Source of the DNA: Alopecurus myosuroides
Taxonomy: Eukaryota; Streptophyta; Magnoliopsida; Poales; Poaceae
Length of the DNA stretch: 64,000 nucleotides
Assembly: GCA_028641055.1 (NCBI GenBank)
Contig: CM054057.1
Location: forward strand, 402,370,814-402,434,813
Reading direction: 5' to 3'
The notes beneath the pieces were generated by a model. The model made no database searches and was not told the origin of the DNA. It saw only the letters and a list, made by a program, of their open reading frames with translations. This document shows, one piece after another, positions 33,352-45,774 of the stretch. The first letter of the stretch is position 1, and each line of letters begins with the position of its first letter. A program made the position numbers and the translations under genes.

Positions 33352-34140
33352 TTTTTTCAAGGATACGTCATGGAAAGACGTATCAGTTTTATAGAAGAGG
33401 GGCCAAGAGACCAAAATACATAGCGTTTGACACAAACGTTGAGAATACAGTCCATCGAGGCTGTAAACAAAAACTGACTATTCGCTAACCCTCCACTTTT
33501 CTACATGAGCTAGATCTCTCCCAAATAGCCTAGCCGCACGGCACCGCTCGGGCCTCCTCCACTATGTTGCCTATCACTACCGCTGGTGATGGGTGTTCTC
33601 CCTCGAAATCAATGTTGTTCACGTGCCTCCATAGGCTGTAAAAGATTAGCGTGATGACGTTCCACATTTCACGATCGGAGCCTTGCCCCCACAGACTTGG
33701 TGGGCAGCTAAACCACTAGGAGCTCCCCATGATCGGGGATCCAGCCGGTGAGTCCCCAATGCAGCAGGAAAATGGTCCACGCCTCCCTCGCTAGGGCACA
33801 CCCAAGAAGAAGGTGGTCAATGCTTTCTCCCTGCTGATCACAGAAGGGGCATGATGCCAGCATTGGAAGGCCACGCCTCTTTGTCCGATCCGCCTTCCAA
33901 TGGCGATCTCGCAAGGCTAACAACAGAAATAACTTACACTTTGCATGGGTGCGAGATTGCAAGATTTGATCTGGTCTATCAAAGTAAGTATTGTCTTCGA
34001 ACAAAGCCAAGTAGGCTGAACGTGCCGAGTAGCAGTAGTCCGACTCCTAGTTCCATTTTAAAAAGTCGTCTGATCCTTCCACGAGAGTGACCGCAGCAAT
34101 ACGCCCGGCGATCTCCAAAAAAATCTCTCAAACATCGGCT
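33352..34140 (-). mobile_element. 5'-truncated LINE with zinc-binding (zf-RVT) region
   Basis: A T run at 33352-33358 precedes a typical LINE 3' UTR. The frame at 33708-34010 gives AKCKLFLLLALRDRHWKADR and a Cys/His cluster CPFCDQQGESIDHLLLGC, the zf-RVT region. Farther 3', LIFYSLWRHVNNI is the usual linker, after frame changes. Continuation above 34010 needs a frame change. The element ends near 34140, where an unrelated LTR begins. Confidence 0.7.
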
Positions 34141-34157
34141 CCTACGTCTAGGGAGAT

Positions 34158-34859
34158 GTGAACGGATAGTATTGGCACATAGAGGGGGTGAATAGGTGCT
34201 ACTTCCAAATTTTAATAATTTTTCGATTTAGGCTTGACACAAAGGTAAATTCTCTAGATATGCAAATACGGTAAATTTACCTATATGGAAAGGGCTACAC
34301 TAAGAAAGATACAAACACAAGGTAGGGCTAAAGAATAGAAGGAACCGATAGTGGAAGCATGCAAAGACAAGGGGGTATTCCCGAGTTCCTCCTTTTGAGG
34401 GGAGTACATCTCGTTGGAGAGGTGTGAGTTTTGCCACGAAGGCCTAGTCAACGCCACAAAGGCCTCACCCTATTCTCCGATGAACCTCGCCACAAAGGCC
34501 TAGTTCACCTTTCACTATAGAATTTTTCGAGGCGGAATCCGGAACCTTTACAATGAGCTTGATTCGCAGACACCCACAGCCGAATTGGGGGATCTCAAGA
34601 ACACCAAGAATCTGCAACAAACAACAAGTGAGTAACAATAGAGTCTAGGATTTCCACAAGGAAACCCTAAACACAAATCCCTCAAGTGAATGAGGGGGAA
34701 ATAAAGAACGGCTTGGTGAAGATGTAGATTCGGTCCTTCTCCTTAAATCCTCCAAGAATCTATGAGTTTGTGTGGAGGAGATGGGACAAATCTAGCTTTT
34801 GGTGAGCTCTATTAATGGTGCCTTCAATGCTGGACGAGCTACCTCTTTGGAGAAGAAGG
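34158..34859 (-). mobile_element. Old LTR of an unclassified retrotransposon, left part (interrupted)
   Basis: Starts near TGGCACATAGAGGGGGTGAATAGG. The same LTR continues at 43329-43353 and 57682-58098 after two insertions, giving about 1.1 kb in total. It ends at TTCTTTCA next to ATATCCCCCTTTTTGGTGTT, which on the minus strand is a polypurine tract followed by the LTR start. This is therefore the 3' LTR of a minus-strand element. No coding domain was found, so the superfamily is left open. Confidence 0.5.
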
Positions 34860-36500
34860 TGAAGGGTACGTTGGATAGAAAACAAAAAATTTCCTACGCG
34901 CGATAAACCCGAATGGCCAAGATCTAATCTATGAGATGAAAGGCAACGGGGAGAAAGAGAGTATTGAGATAACATACCCTCGAAGACTCAAAGTGGTAAG
35001 AGATAGAATCTCGTTGTTGGCGTAGTCGTACTCATGCCGATCCCGAGCGAGAAGAAGTGCATCGCAATCCGGCGGTGCCTCCGTAATCGGTCACACGTTC
35101 AGTTCGATGAAGACTTCTGTTCCCTCGATCCACCGGTTAGCGGAAGTAGAGGATCCCCCGGAACTCCAGCAGCACGACGGCGTGGTGGTGGTGAAGAATC
35201 CCACGGTCAGGGATTCACCAAGCCGGAGACCATGGAATGGAGCAGCGGTGGAGGGAAAAAAAAGTGGGCTAGTGTGTGAAGAAGAGGGAGCTCTCACCCT
35301 ACTTTTATGGGGTAGGGGGAGGCAGCCCAAGGGGGGTGCGGCCAGCCATGGGTGCCCCCACATCTTCCTCTCTTCATGTGAGTGGAAGCCCCACTCACAC
35401 CCACTCATGCTCCCTTAATTTTCCACTTAGAAAATCCAAAGGTTTTTCTTTAATAAATAAATAAAAAAATTCTTTATTTATATTTGTTAATTCCATTAAC
35501 AAACATTTGCATGCAGCATCTAGAATCATTTGTTGATTCTATTAACAACCATTCGACGAAAAACCCCTTGAACTATTTCAATTTTCCCCGAAACAATTTC
35601 GGAGCTGCCCAAAACATTCTTCGATATTCCGTATCCTCTCAAACGCTTCATCGAACCTTAAGTGTGTCACCCTACGGTTCGTGAATAATATAGACATGAT
35701 CGAGACTCCTCTCCGATCAATAATCAACAGGGGATCTAGAGATCCGTGATGACTCCTATATATTCAACGATGACTCTCGTGATCGTGTGAACCTTTCAAC
35801 GTCGTAACGATTTCTCTTTGTCTCGCGATATTTTACTTGTCTGAGATCCAGTCATTGGTATCAACCATACCTTGTTCGATCTCGTTACCTGACAAGTACT
35901 CTTTTCTCGTTCCCGTGATATAACATCCTTGTGATCATATCACGTGCTTGCAAGCGGTGTCGATGTGATATCACCGAGAGGGCCCTGAGTATATCTCTCC
36001 GTCATATTGGATGGACAAATCCCACTCTTGATCCATGAGCTTCAACTAACACTTTCCGAATACCTAACGCCACCTTTATAGTCACCCTTTTACGGTGTAA
36101 TGTTTGATGTCATCAAAGTATTCTTTCGGTATTAGTGATTAACATGATCTCATGGTCTAAGGAACAATGTTACTCCGAATGTAAGACATAACAACAAAAC
36201 TAAATGACTTGATCATATTGTTATACTTAGTTAGGGTCTAAGTTCATCACGTCATTCTCCTAATGACATGACCCCGTTATTAACAACATCCAATGTCCAT
36301 GATGAGGAAACCTTGATCATCTGTTAATCAACGAGCTAGTTAAAAGAGAGGCTTCACTAGGAACGTTGGTTTGTTTATTAATCACACATGTATTCACGTT
36401 TCCGGTTAATATAATTCTAGCATGAGAAATAAACATCTATCATAAACAAGGAATAACATAATAAACACTTTATTATTGCCTCTCGGGCATATTCCTTTCC
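34860..36500 (-). repeat. 3' LTR of the Copia element
   Basis: Begins (plus strand) TGAAGGGTACGTTGGATAG and ends GGGCATATTCCTTTCC, where the 5' LTR has GGGCATATTCCCTTCA. The terminal dinucleotide is thus mutated at the polypurine-tract side. Internal poly(A)-like and CATGATCGAGA landmarks match the other LTR. Confidence 0.9.
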
Positions 36501-36604
36501 GTCTCCCACTTGCACTAGGGGCAATAATCTATATTACATAGTGATGAATCTAACACCCATTGAGTTCTTGTGTTGATCATGTTTTGCCCTTGAGAGAGGT
36601 TTAG

Positions 36605-37104
36605 TCAACGGATCTCCACATTCAGATCCGTATGTACTTTGCAAATCTTCACATCCCCATCTGCGATATGTTCACGGATGGAGTGAAAATGGCGCTTGAT
36701 ATGCTTGGAATTCTTGTGAGACCTTGGCTTCTTAGCATTGGCTATGGCACCATTGTTGTCACAATACATAACCATTGGATTCAACGCACTCGGAACCACG
36801 CCTAGTTCGGATATGAACTCCTCATCCAAACTGCTTCCTGTGTTGCCTTCGAGGCAGCAACATATTCTGCTTCTGTTGATGATCTCGCCACCACGGATTG
36901 CTTGGAACTCCTCCAGCTTACTGCTCCTCCATTCATAACAAATACGTACCCGGACTGAGACTTAGAGTCATCTGGATCAGTGTCGAAGCTAGCATCGACG
37001 TAACATCTTGCGACGAGCTCTTCTTCACTGCCATATATGAGAAACATATCCTTAGTTCTTCTCAAGTACTTAAAGATATTCTTGACCGCCGTCCAGTGTT
37101 CCAA
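36605..37104 (-). pseudogene. Copia Pol C-terminus: RNase H, out of frame
   Basis: Piece 36802-37104 encodes EEELVARCYVDASFDTD and ARSSTEAEYVAASKATQE, the Copia RNase H with its Asp (YVDA) and Glu (TEAEY) active-site segments. A frameshift near 36815-36830 separates it from MVMYCDNNGAIANAKKPRSH (36605-36829), which carries the next Asp (YCDN) and the terminal His-rich region. A TAA codon at 37117-37119 separates it from the upstream polyprotein. Confidence 0.85.
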
Positions 37105-37119
37105 ACCTGGATTGGATTG

Positions 37120-39540
37120 TTACCTACTAGTCAAACTAATAGCATGTGCCACATCCGGTCTTGTACATAGCATAGCATACATGATAGAACCTATGGCTGA
37201 AGCATAGGGAATCTTATTCATTTTCTCTCTATCTTCTGCTGTAGCTCGACATTGAGTCTTACTCAACATTTTGCCTTGCAAGATAGGTAAGAACCCCTTC
37301 TTACTATCTTCCATTCTGAACTTCTTCAGAATCTTGTCAAGGTATGTACTTTGCAAAAGTCCAATTAAGCGTGTTGATCTATCACTGTAGATTTTGATGC
37401 CTAATATATAAGCTGCTTCACCGAGGTCTTTCATCGAAAAACTACTGTTCAAATAACCTTTTACGCTTTTTAAAAGTTCTATATCATTTCCAATCAACAA
37501 TATGTCATCCACATATAGTACTAGAAATGCTACAGAGCTCCCACTCACTTTCTTGTAAATACAAGCTTCTCCGTATGTTTGGACAAATCCAAACCCTTTG
37601 ATCACCTTATCAAAACGGAGGTTCCAACTCCGGGATGCTTGCTTCAGTCCATAAATGGAACGTTGAAGCTTGCACACCTTGTCAGCATCCTTAGGATCAA
37701 CAAAACCTTTGGGTTGCATCTTATACAACTCTTCCTCAATGTCACCATTAAGGAACACCGTTTTGACATCCATCTGCCAGATTTCATAATCGAAAAATGC
37801 AGCAATTGCTAACATAATCCTAACTGACTTAAGCATCGCTACTGGTGAGAAAGTCTCATCGTAGTCAACTCCTTGAATTTGTCGGAAACCTTTTGCGACA
37901 AGTCGAGCTTTATAAACGGTCACATTACCATCAGTGTCAGTTTTCTTTTTAAAGATCCATTTGTTCTCAACGGCCTTGCGGTCATCGGGTAAGTCCACCA
38001 AAGTCCAAACTTGGTTTTCGTACATGGATCCTATTTCGGATTTCATGGCTTCAAGCCATTTGTTGGAATCTGGGCTCATCATCGCTTCATCATACGTCGC
38101 AGGGTCATCAACTCCATCTACCATGAAGTTTAATACGGGATATCCGTAGAGTTCAGGAGTTGTACGTTCCCTAGTTGACCTGCGAGGTGCGGTAGTTTCC
38201 TCTTCTGGAGTTTCATGATCTTGATCATTAGCTCTCTCTTCAACTGACGGGGTCGGCACCGGAACAACTTCCGGCGCTGCGCTACTCGTCATTCCAAGAA
38301 GAGAAGGTTCAATAACCTCGTCGAGTTCTACCTTCCTACTAGTCACACCTTTCGAAAGAAACTCCTTCTCCAAAAAGGATCCATTCTTGGCAATGAAAAT
38401 CTTGCCTTCGGATTTGTGATAGAAGGTGTACCCTATTGTTTCTTTAGGGTATCCTATGAAGACGCATTTTTCCGCTTTGGGTTTGAGTTTATCAGGTTGA
38501 AGCTTCTTCACATAAACATCGCATCCCCAAACTTTTAGAAATGACAGATTAGGTTTGTTTCCAAACCATAATTCATACGGTGTCATTTCAACGGATTTAG
38601 ATGGTGCCCTATTTAAAGTGAATGCAGCGGTCTCTAGTGCATAACCCCAAAACGATAGTGGAAAATCTGTAAGAGACATCATAGATCGAACCATATCCAA
38701 TAAAGTACGATTACAACGTTCGGAAACACCATTACGCTGTCGTGTTCCGGTAGGTGTGTGTTGTGAAACTATTCCACATTGTTTCATATGCATGCCAAAC
38801 TTGTAACTTAGATATTCACCTCCACGATCAGATCGTAGAAATTTAATCTTTCTGTTACGATGATTTTCAACTTCACACTGAAATTCTTTGAACTTTTCAA
38901 ATGTCTCAGATTTGTGTTTCATTAAGTAAATATACCCATATGTACTCAAATCATCTGTGAAAGTGAAAAAATAACGATATCCACCACGCGTCGATACACT
39001 CATTGGTCCACACACATCAGTATGTATGATTTCCAGTAAGTCTGTCGTCCGTTCCATGGTTCCAGAAAACGGGGTTCTAGTCATCTTGCCCATAAGGCAT
39101 GGTTCACATGTTTCAAATGATTCATAATCAAGTGATTCTAAGAGTCCATCAGAATGGAGCTTCTTCATGCGTTTAACACCAATATGACCTAAGCGGCAAT
39201 GCCACATATAAGTAGCAATATCATCATTTAACTTAATTCTTTTGGCATTCACATTATGAATATGTGTATCAATACTATCAAGATTCAAAAGAAATAAACC
39301 ATTCTTCTCAGGTGCATGACCATAAAAGATATTATTCATATAAATCGAACAAACATTGTTCTCAGACTTAAAGGAATAACTATTCCGCATTAAGCAAGAT
39401 CCAGAAACGATATTCATGTTTAATGCAGGCACCAAATAACAATTATTGAGGTTTATAACTAATCCCGATGGTAGACGTAGAGGTAGCGTCCCGACGGCGA
39501 TCACATCAACTCTTGATCCATTGCTGACGCGCATCGTCAC
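37120..39540 (-). pseudogene. Copia Pol: integrase and reverse transcriptase
   Basis: An open segment of 806 codons. It runs through GAG-pre-integrase (WHCRLGHIGVKRMKKLH, CEPCLMGK), the integrase core (Asp in IHTDVCGP at about residue 173, Asp in SDRGGEYL at about 236, Glu in NGVSERCNRTL at about 270) and reverse transcriptase (WIFKKKTDTDGNV, QMDVKTVFLNG, catalytic YVDD at about 676-679). It ends with TRPDVAHAISLTSR before a TAA where families have Tyr. It is in the same frame as Gag across one stop codon. The reverse transcriptase region itself looks intact. Confidence 0.9.
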
Positions 39541-39576
39541 CTCATCCTTTGCTAGTGGTCGGTTATTCTGCAGCTC

Positions 39577-40515
39577 CTATTTCGAGTTACATATGTGAGC
39601 AACCGAACCAGTATCAGATACCCAGGTGCTACTGTGAGTACTAGTAAGGTACACAGCAATAACAAGTATATCATATATACCTTTGTTCACTTTGTCGGCC
39701 TTCTTATCTGCCAGATATTCGGGGCAATTGCGCTTCCAGTGGCCAGTACCCTTGCAATAAAAGCACTCAGTCTCAGGCTTAGGGCCATACTTGTTTTTCT
39801 TCTCAGGCGCAGCAACAGATTTGCAACCCTTCTTGAAGTTTACCCTTGGCTTGCTTTTCTTGCCTTTCTTGAAACTAGTGTTCTTATTGATCATCAACAC
39901 TTGATGTTCTTTCTTGATATCCACTTTAGCACTTTTAAGCATCGAGAGAAGCTCAGGAAGAGACTTCTTCATGCTTTGCATATTATAGTTCATCACGAAG
40001 TTCTTGTAACTAGGTGGGAGAGATTGGAGAACACGATGTATCCCTAGCTCGATGGGAATGGATATTCCCAAGGCTATGAGCTTATCAGCGTACGCAGACA
40101 TCTTGAGTACGTGCTCACTAACAGAGCTGTTCTCTTCCATCATGCAGCTAAAGAACTTTTCTGAAGCGTCATAACTCTCAACTGCGGCATGGGTATCGAA
40201 AATCGTTTTCAATTCTTCCATTGTAGCATAAGCACTGTTGTTCTTGAAACGTTTTCGCAGCTCTGGATCTAATCCATAGAGGATGCCGCAATGAACTATA
40301 CTGTGGTCTTCTTGTTCAGTCAGATAAATATTTTTATCTTCATCAGAAGCATCATCAATGGGCTGGTCACCTAGTGGTGCATCAAGCACATAGAGCTTCT
40401 TGCAAGAGGTGAGGAGAATCCTCAGGTTAAGTGCCCAGTTGGTAAAGTTGCTTCCATTGTTCGCTAGTTTTTCTCTTTCCATGAAAATATTGAAATTGAA
40501 GGTGGGTGGTGCCAT
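39577..40515 (-). pseudogene. Copia Gag plus start of protease, ending at a premature TAG
   Basis: Begins at ATG 40513-40515 (MAPPTFNFNIFMEREKLANN). The Gag helical domain carries the conserved Trp (NWALNLRILL), then a Lys-rich linker and a CCHC zinc knuckle (CFYCKGTGHWKRNC). The protease active site DTGS occurs in TWVSDTGSVAHICNSK. Directly after this a TAG (39574-39576) interrupts the frame, which then continues as Pol. Confidence 0.85.
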
Positions 40516-41668
40516 GATCTACAACATATTTGCAAAGACTATTTAGACTATGATTATGATAAATTAAGTTCAAGTTAATTCTAAAATTATCCCATGAACT
40601 CCCACTCAAAAACAACATCCCTCTTAGTCGTCTTAAGTGATTACATGAACCAAATTCACTACAGCGAAACCGATCATCACGTGAGACGGTGTAGTTGCAA
40701 AGGCGAACATCGACATGTTCATCATATCATCCATATGACTCATGCTTTACCTTTTGGTTACGTGTTCCGAGGCCATGTCTGTACATGCTAGGCTCACCAA
40801 CTAGAACCGTAGTATTACGTGTGTTTCAAGGCCATGTCTGTACATGCTAGGCTTGAAAACACCCGTTGTATGCGAACGTTGAGTCTATCACACCCGATCA
40901 TCACGTGGTGTCTCGAAACTACGAACTTTCTTAACGATGCATACTTAAGGAAGAACACATTATTATCTTGATATTAAGTGAGAGAGATAATCTTATAATG
41001 CTACCGTCGTGATCTAAGCAAAATAAGATGCATAAAAGGATAAACATCACATGCATGGATAATGTGATATGATATCGTCCTTCTTGCACTTGATCTCCAT
41101 CTTGTGCATCATGGTATGATCTCCATCATTCCACTGGCGTGGCAACAAGGTTCGTGGCACCTCCATCTTGATTGTACCTTACAACATATCACATGGATAT
41201 GATATACAGCACGCAGGCCATAAAAATAAGAGAACCATATGGCTCCAGCCGGTATGTCAATAATTTACAAAAGATATCATCTCATACATAACGTTTGTAA
41301 CATTGAACATATCACATCACATGCCCTGCAAAAACAAGTTAGACACCTCTAATTTATTTTTGCATATTTTAGGTGGCTTGAGCTTACGAGGATAGAACCG
41401 TTCATACCTACATACAAGAGCCACAACGTTGATAAAACATATTTTTAACAACCCTTTGTAGATTAGATCTTAACTATAGTAGGAGAAACGAACACCCCCT
41501 TAGTCACAAGTGAGACAATTCTCGCGTACATAGTACACGTAAACTTAGTTTAGGGCAGCTTCATCCTACTATGCCACTAAGATCATAAAATACTCAAAGA
41601 GGCAAAATCATCAATGTCCACATACTCCTATGTGTTCTAACCGTACAAATCATCTACGCATAGATCCG
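40516..41668 (-). other. Copia 5' leader between PBS and gag
   Basis: Non-coding leader of about 1.15 kb. It contains a direct repeat: GGCCATGTCTGTACATGCTAG at 40772 and again at about 40829. Such leaders hold packaging signals in Copia elements, but no specific motif is recognised. Confidence 0.5.
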
Positions 41669-41680
41669 GCTCTAATACCA
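41669..41680 (-). other. Copia primer-binding site (one change from consensus)
   Basis: TGGTATTAGAGC on the minus strand, one base after the LTR. It differs from the tRNA-iMet complement (TGGTATCAGAGC) by one C-to-T change. Confidence 0.8.
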
Positions 41681-41681
41681 C

Positions 41682-43328
41682 TGAAGGGTATGTTGCATAG
41701 AAAACAAAAAAAAATCCTACGCGCGATAAACCCGAATGGCCAAGATCTAATCTATGAGATGAAAGGCAACGGGGAGAAAGAGAGTCTTGAGATAACATAC
41801 CCTCGAAGACTCAAAGTGGTACGAGATAAAATCTCGTTGTTGGCGTAGTCGTACTCACGCCGATCCCGAGCGAGAAGAAGTGCACCGCAATCCGGCGGTG
41901 CCTCCGTAATCGGTCACACGTTCAGCTCGATGAAAACTTCCGTTCCCTCGATCCAGCGGGTAGCGGAAGTAGAGGATCCCCCGGAACTCCAGCAGCACGA
42001 TGGCGTGGTGGTGGTGAAGAATCCCACAGTCAGGGCTTCGCCAAGCAGGAGACCATGGAATGGAGTAGCGGGTGGAGGGAAAAGTAAGTGGGCTAGTGTG
42101 TGAAGAAGAGGGAGCTCTCACCCTTCTTTTATAGGGGAGGGGGAGGCAGCCCAAGGGGGGTGCGGCCAGCCATGGGTGCCCCCACATCTTCCTCTCTTCA
42201 TGTGAGTGGAAGCCCCACTCACACCCACTCATGCTCCCTTAATTTTCCACTTAGAAAATCCAAAGGTTTTTCTTTAATAAATAAATAAATAAATATTTCT
42301 TTATTTATATTTGTTAATTCCATTAACAAACATTTGCATGCAGCATCTAGAATCATTTGTTGATTCTATTAACAACCATTCGACGAAAAACCCCTTGAAC
42401 TATTTCAATTTTCCCCGAAACAATTTCGGAGCTGCCCAAAACATTCTTCGATATTCCGTATCCTCTCAAACGCTTCATCGAACCTTAAGTGTGTCACCCT
42501 ACGGTTCGTGAATAATATAGACATGATCGAGACTCCTCTCCGATCAATAATCAACAGGGGGATCTAGAGATCCGTGATGACTCCTATATATTCAACGATG
42601 ACTCTCGTGATCGTGTGAACCTTTCAACGTCGTAACGATTTCCCTTTGTCTCGCGATATTTTACTTGACCGATATCCGATCATTGGTATCAACCATACCT
42701 TGTTCGATCTCGTTACCTGACAAGTACTCTTTTCTTGTTCCTGTGATATAACATCCTTGTGATTATATCACGTGCTTGCAAGCAGTGTCCATGTTATATC
42801 ACCGAGAGGTCCCTGAGTATATCTCTCCATCATATTGGATGGACAAATCCCACTCTTGGTCCATGAGATTCAACTAACACTTTCCGAATACCTAACGCCA
42901 CCTTTATAGTCACCCTTTTACGGTGTGACGTTTGATGTCATCAAAGTATTCTTTCTGTATTAGTGATTAACATGATCTCATGGTCTAAGGAACAATGTTA
43001 CTCCGAATGTAAGACATAACAACAAAACTAAATGACTTGATCATATTGTTATACTTAGTTAGGGTCTAAGTTCATCACGTCATTCTCCTAATGACATGAC
43101 CCCGTTATTAACAACATCCAATGTCCATGATCAGGAAACCTTGATCATCTGTTAATCAACGAGCTAGTTAAAAGAGAGGCTTCACTAGGAACGTTGGTTT
43201 GTTTATTAATCACACATGTATTAACGTTTTCGGTTAATACAATTCTAGCATGAGAAATAAACATCTATCATAAACAAGGAATAACATAATAAACACTTTA
43301 TTATTGCCTCTCGGGCATATTCCCTTCA
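41682..43328 (-). repeat. 5' LTR of the Copia element
   Basis: Plus-strand ends are TGAAGGGTATGTTGCATAG and CATATTCCCTTCA. Same landmarks as the 3' LTR, with scattered substitutions and small indels. Confidence 0.9.
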
Positions 43329-43353
43329 AAAGGGGTCTTATAGCCATAGCCCC
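43329..43353 (-). mobile_element. 25-bp island of the old host LTR between two insertions
   Basis: AAAGGGGTCTTATAGCCATA and five more bases. The first five bases are the Copia duplication and the last five (GCCCC) the left Gypsy duplication. Confidence 0.7.
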
Positions 43354-44570
43354 TGTAACATCCCAAGTATGAAAACACCCTTAGAGTGCTTTGCTTTTTG
43401 TTAACTTAAGTTAAGCATCATTCCATCATGAGCATTGCATTTTTTTTTAATTGTGTTGTTTCCCATTTCAAATTCAAATCAATTGCAAATCTTTGGTTCA
43501 TACTTGGTATGTTCCAATATTTGAAAACAATTCACAAACATAATCAATTCAATTGCTTTCTTTAAATTTGAATTTTTCTAGTAATTTGATTTGGTTAAAT
43601 TTCAACCAATACATTTGATGTGAAATTCAATTGAATTAAATTTTTTTGTTTAATTTCAAACAGTGGCTAAACATTTGAATGTTGAAAACTAAAAGTGGTG
43701 CAACTGGGCATTTACAATGCTTAAGCGATACAAATTAAATTCATGAATTTTGGAATTCAAAAACTCTTTCAAATTCTGTCTTTTGCTTTTTCTACAAAAA
43801 AAAGAGAAAAAAAAATCGGGGAGGCAGGCCAAGCCAACCCAATGGGCTGGCCAAGCCCACCTACCACCCATCCGCAGCCACACGGCCCGAGCGGCCTTCC
43901 TCTCCTACCTCCGTACGGTCGTGACGCCGGCACAGAGGAAAAGCAAGCACCACCACCGCACCTGCTCCCTGCCCCCTCCCCTTATCTACCGAGGCGGCCC
44001 CTCGAACCCTAACCCTAGCCTCCTCCCTTCCTCCTTGCCGCCTCCACCTCTTCACCCCTCTCCGATCCCTCTCTACTGTCCGAAATTCTTTCACCGGAGC
44101 AAGCCATGGCCGGAAGTTGAGGTCGCTGCCGCCGTCGCCTGGGACCCCGCCGAGCTTGCCTCGGTTCGGGAACGGAATCCTCGCAGGTCCGGCTTCCTCT
44201 CCGCCTCCAAGAACTGCCCCGAGGAGCTACCTCGCGTCGCCACCGTCGCCGTCTTGCCGCCCGTCGCCACCGTCTCCTCCACCTCGAGCCTCTGCATCCC
44301 CTTCAACCGGTGGTGAGCACCACCTCTCCTTCTCCCTCCTTTCTCCTCCGCCTGGTTGCACGCGGCCACGCAGCACCCGCAACCGCTGCACCCCTGCACG
44401 CACACAACGGCGCCTCCCGTTGGGTTCTCGTCGTCGTTACTGTGCTCGTCACCCCGTCGTCTGTTTCCGTCGTCATCGATCAAGTTCAGCAACTGAACTT
44501 TTCAGTTTCAGTTATTTCCGCGAGATCTCACCTCAAGCAGTTTCCGCATCCTAGTCTAACACGAATCAGC

Positions 44571-44645
44571 AAAGCAGCCCAGTGGCTAGAGCCCTCTCGC
44601 GCGCACACAGCAGGGCGCGGGTTCGAGTCCCCCCCCCCCTGCGCA
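44571..44645 (+). other. tRNA-like segment with Pol III B-box in the 5' LTR
   Basis: AGCCCAGTGGCTAGAGCC resembles a tRNA D-arm/A-box. GGGTTCGAGTCCC (around 44619-44631) is a T-arm with a B-box (GGTTCGAGTCC). It is followed by a C run and TGCGCA. The spacing between the boxes, about 35 nt, suits a tRNA-type promoter. The anticodon arm is not recognisable. Confidence 0.5.
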
Positions 44646-45696
44646 TTTTTTTCTTTTTGGTTTTATTTTTCCTGCAACTCAGCCCCAAAACAGATCAGAT
44701 CTTAATTTGTAAATTCCACCAAATATTCATAAATGCTCCAATTTTGGTGATTCAAATTCCTGTAGATTCATAACTGTGAGCACTTTCGAAATATGTAAAA
44801 ATGTCAACATGTTTCTGTAATAAATTTTGCACTAAATAATTAAATACAGAAATGGCTATTAAAATTTGAAACTTTGGAAATTCATAACTTGAGTTCTATT
44901 CACCCAAATTGAGAAAACTTGGGCTCTAAAATTTTGTCTTAACAAACTCTACACAGTGGTATTTTATTTGGTCACAATTGAATTAAATTTGAACATGTTT
45001 CCTTCTGTTTACTAAAAGGGGCAGAATAAAAATGCTTATGGAAAAATGCATAATTAATTCATAATAACCCCAAATTTAATATTTTAAATATGTTTTCCAT
45101 GCCAAATTAAATTCTCTACCTAAATATAAACTTTGTTTCCTGTTTTGAGTATTTTAATTTGGTGAAATAATTAAATCCTTGTTTAATTCATTTAATATTG
45201 CAAAATTCATAACTTGGGCATAAAAATTCCAAATTCAACAAACAAAATATGTATTCCATTCAAAACTTCCTGTAGATTCCAAATATGTAATTTGTTCCCT
45301 GTTTTGAGCAAATAAAGTTGGTGCACTAAATCAATACTTTAATTCCATCTTTTAAATTGCAAAATTCATAATTAATTATTTAAAATTCCAAATTTGACAA
45401 ATGAGGTATCAATTGGAAGCTAAAGTTGTTTTCTTGCTGTTTTCATCATTCATCATGCATGTAATCACTTCAACTTAATGTTTACTTGTAATTGTTTTAA
45501 TTCATTAATATTACATATGGGTAATTCCCAAATGCCATTTAAATTGCTATTGGGCCCATTTAAAATTGCTCTTATGTCCTTTATCTTTAAATTGATGCAT
45601 ATAATAAATTGTCATGCATCGTCCCATGGTTGTGCATTATGCCATGTTATTGATTGTTCGTCTCTCTTCGTTGTTTGTTTGCTTCTTCCCGAATAG

Positions 45697-45774
45697 ACGA
45701 CGACGTTGAGACAGACGAGGTTTACGACACCACTTCAGGGGAGTTAGCCCAGTACCAGGCTACTGAGTTTGCAG
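45697..45774 (+). CDS. LTR mini-gene, 78-nt internal exon (5' LTR)
   Basis: Acceptor GCTTCTTCCCGAATAG, donor GCAG|GCAAGT (GC-AG type). The phase-1 frame encodes 25 residues beginning DDVETDEVYDTTS, acidic and free of Lys/Arg. The next exon is 46987-47051. The intron between them is 1212 nt. An upstream exon is required (phase 1). Candidate donors such as GGTG|GTGAGC at 44313 exist, but no frame with a start codon could be joined with confidence. Confidence 0.45.

Larger units (their letters stand above)
34860..43328 (-). mobile_element. Complete but damaged Copia retrotransposon (Angela/WIS-like), 8469 bp
   Basis: LTRs are 34860-36500 (3') and 41682-43328 (5'), about 1.64 kb each and highly similar. 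The primer-binding site is 41669-41680 and a polypurine tract, CAAGTGGGAGAC on the minus strand, is at about 36501-36512. Flanks GAAGG (34855-34859) and AAAGG (43329-43333) are a 4/5 match for a 5-bp duplication. The LTR start ...GGCAATAATAA and the gag-pol content are those of Angela-type elements. The polyprotein is interrupted by two stop codons and one frameshift, so it is not autonomous. Confidence 0.9.

Noticed and set aside
34860..35464. Short Copia LTR frames (35107-35418, 35276-35464 and their twins near 42100) as a conserved LTR gene
   Set aside because: Both strands are open in the same place, the twins are explained by LTR duplication, and no splice or domain signal accompanies them.
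43743..44705. Long overlapping Pro/Ser/Arg-rich frames in the GC-rich LTR block (and 53906-54869, 13591-14194)
   Set aside because: Several frames are open at once because of base composition. Most start at non-ATG codons and none has a domain.
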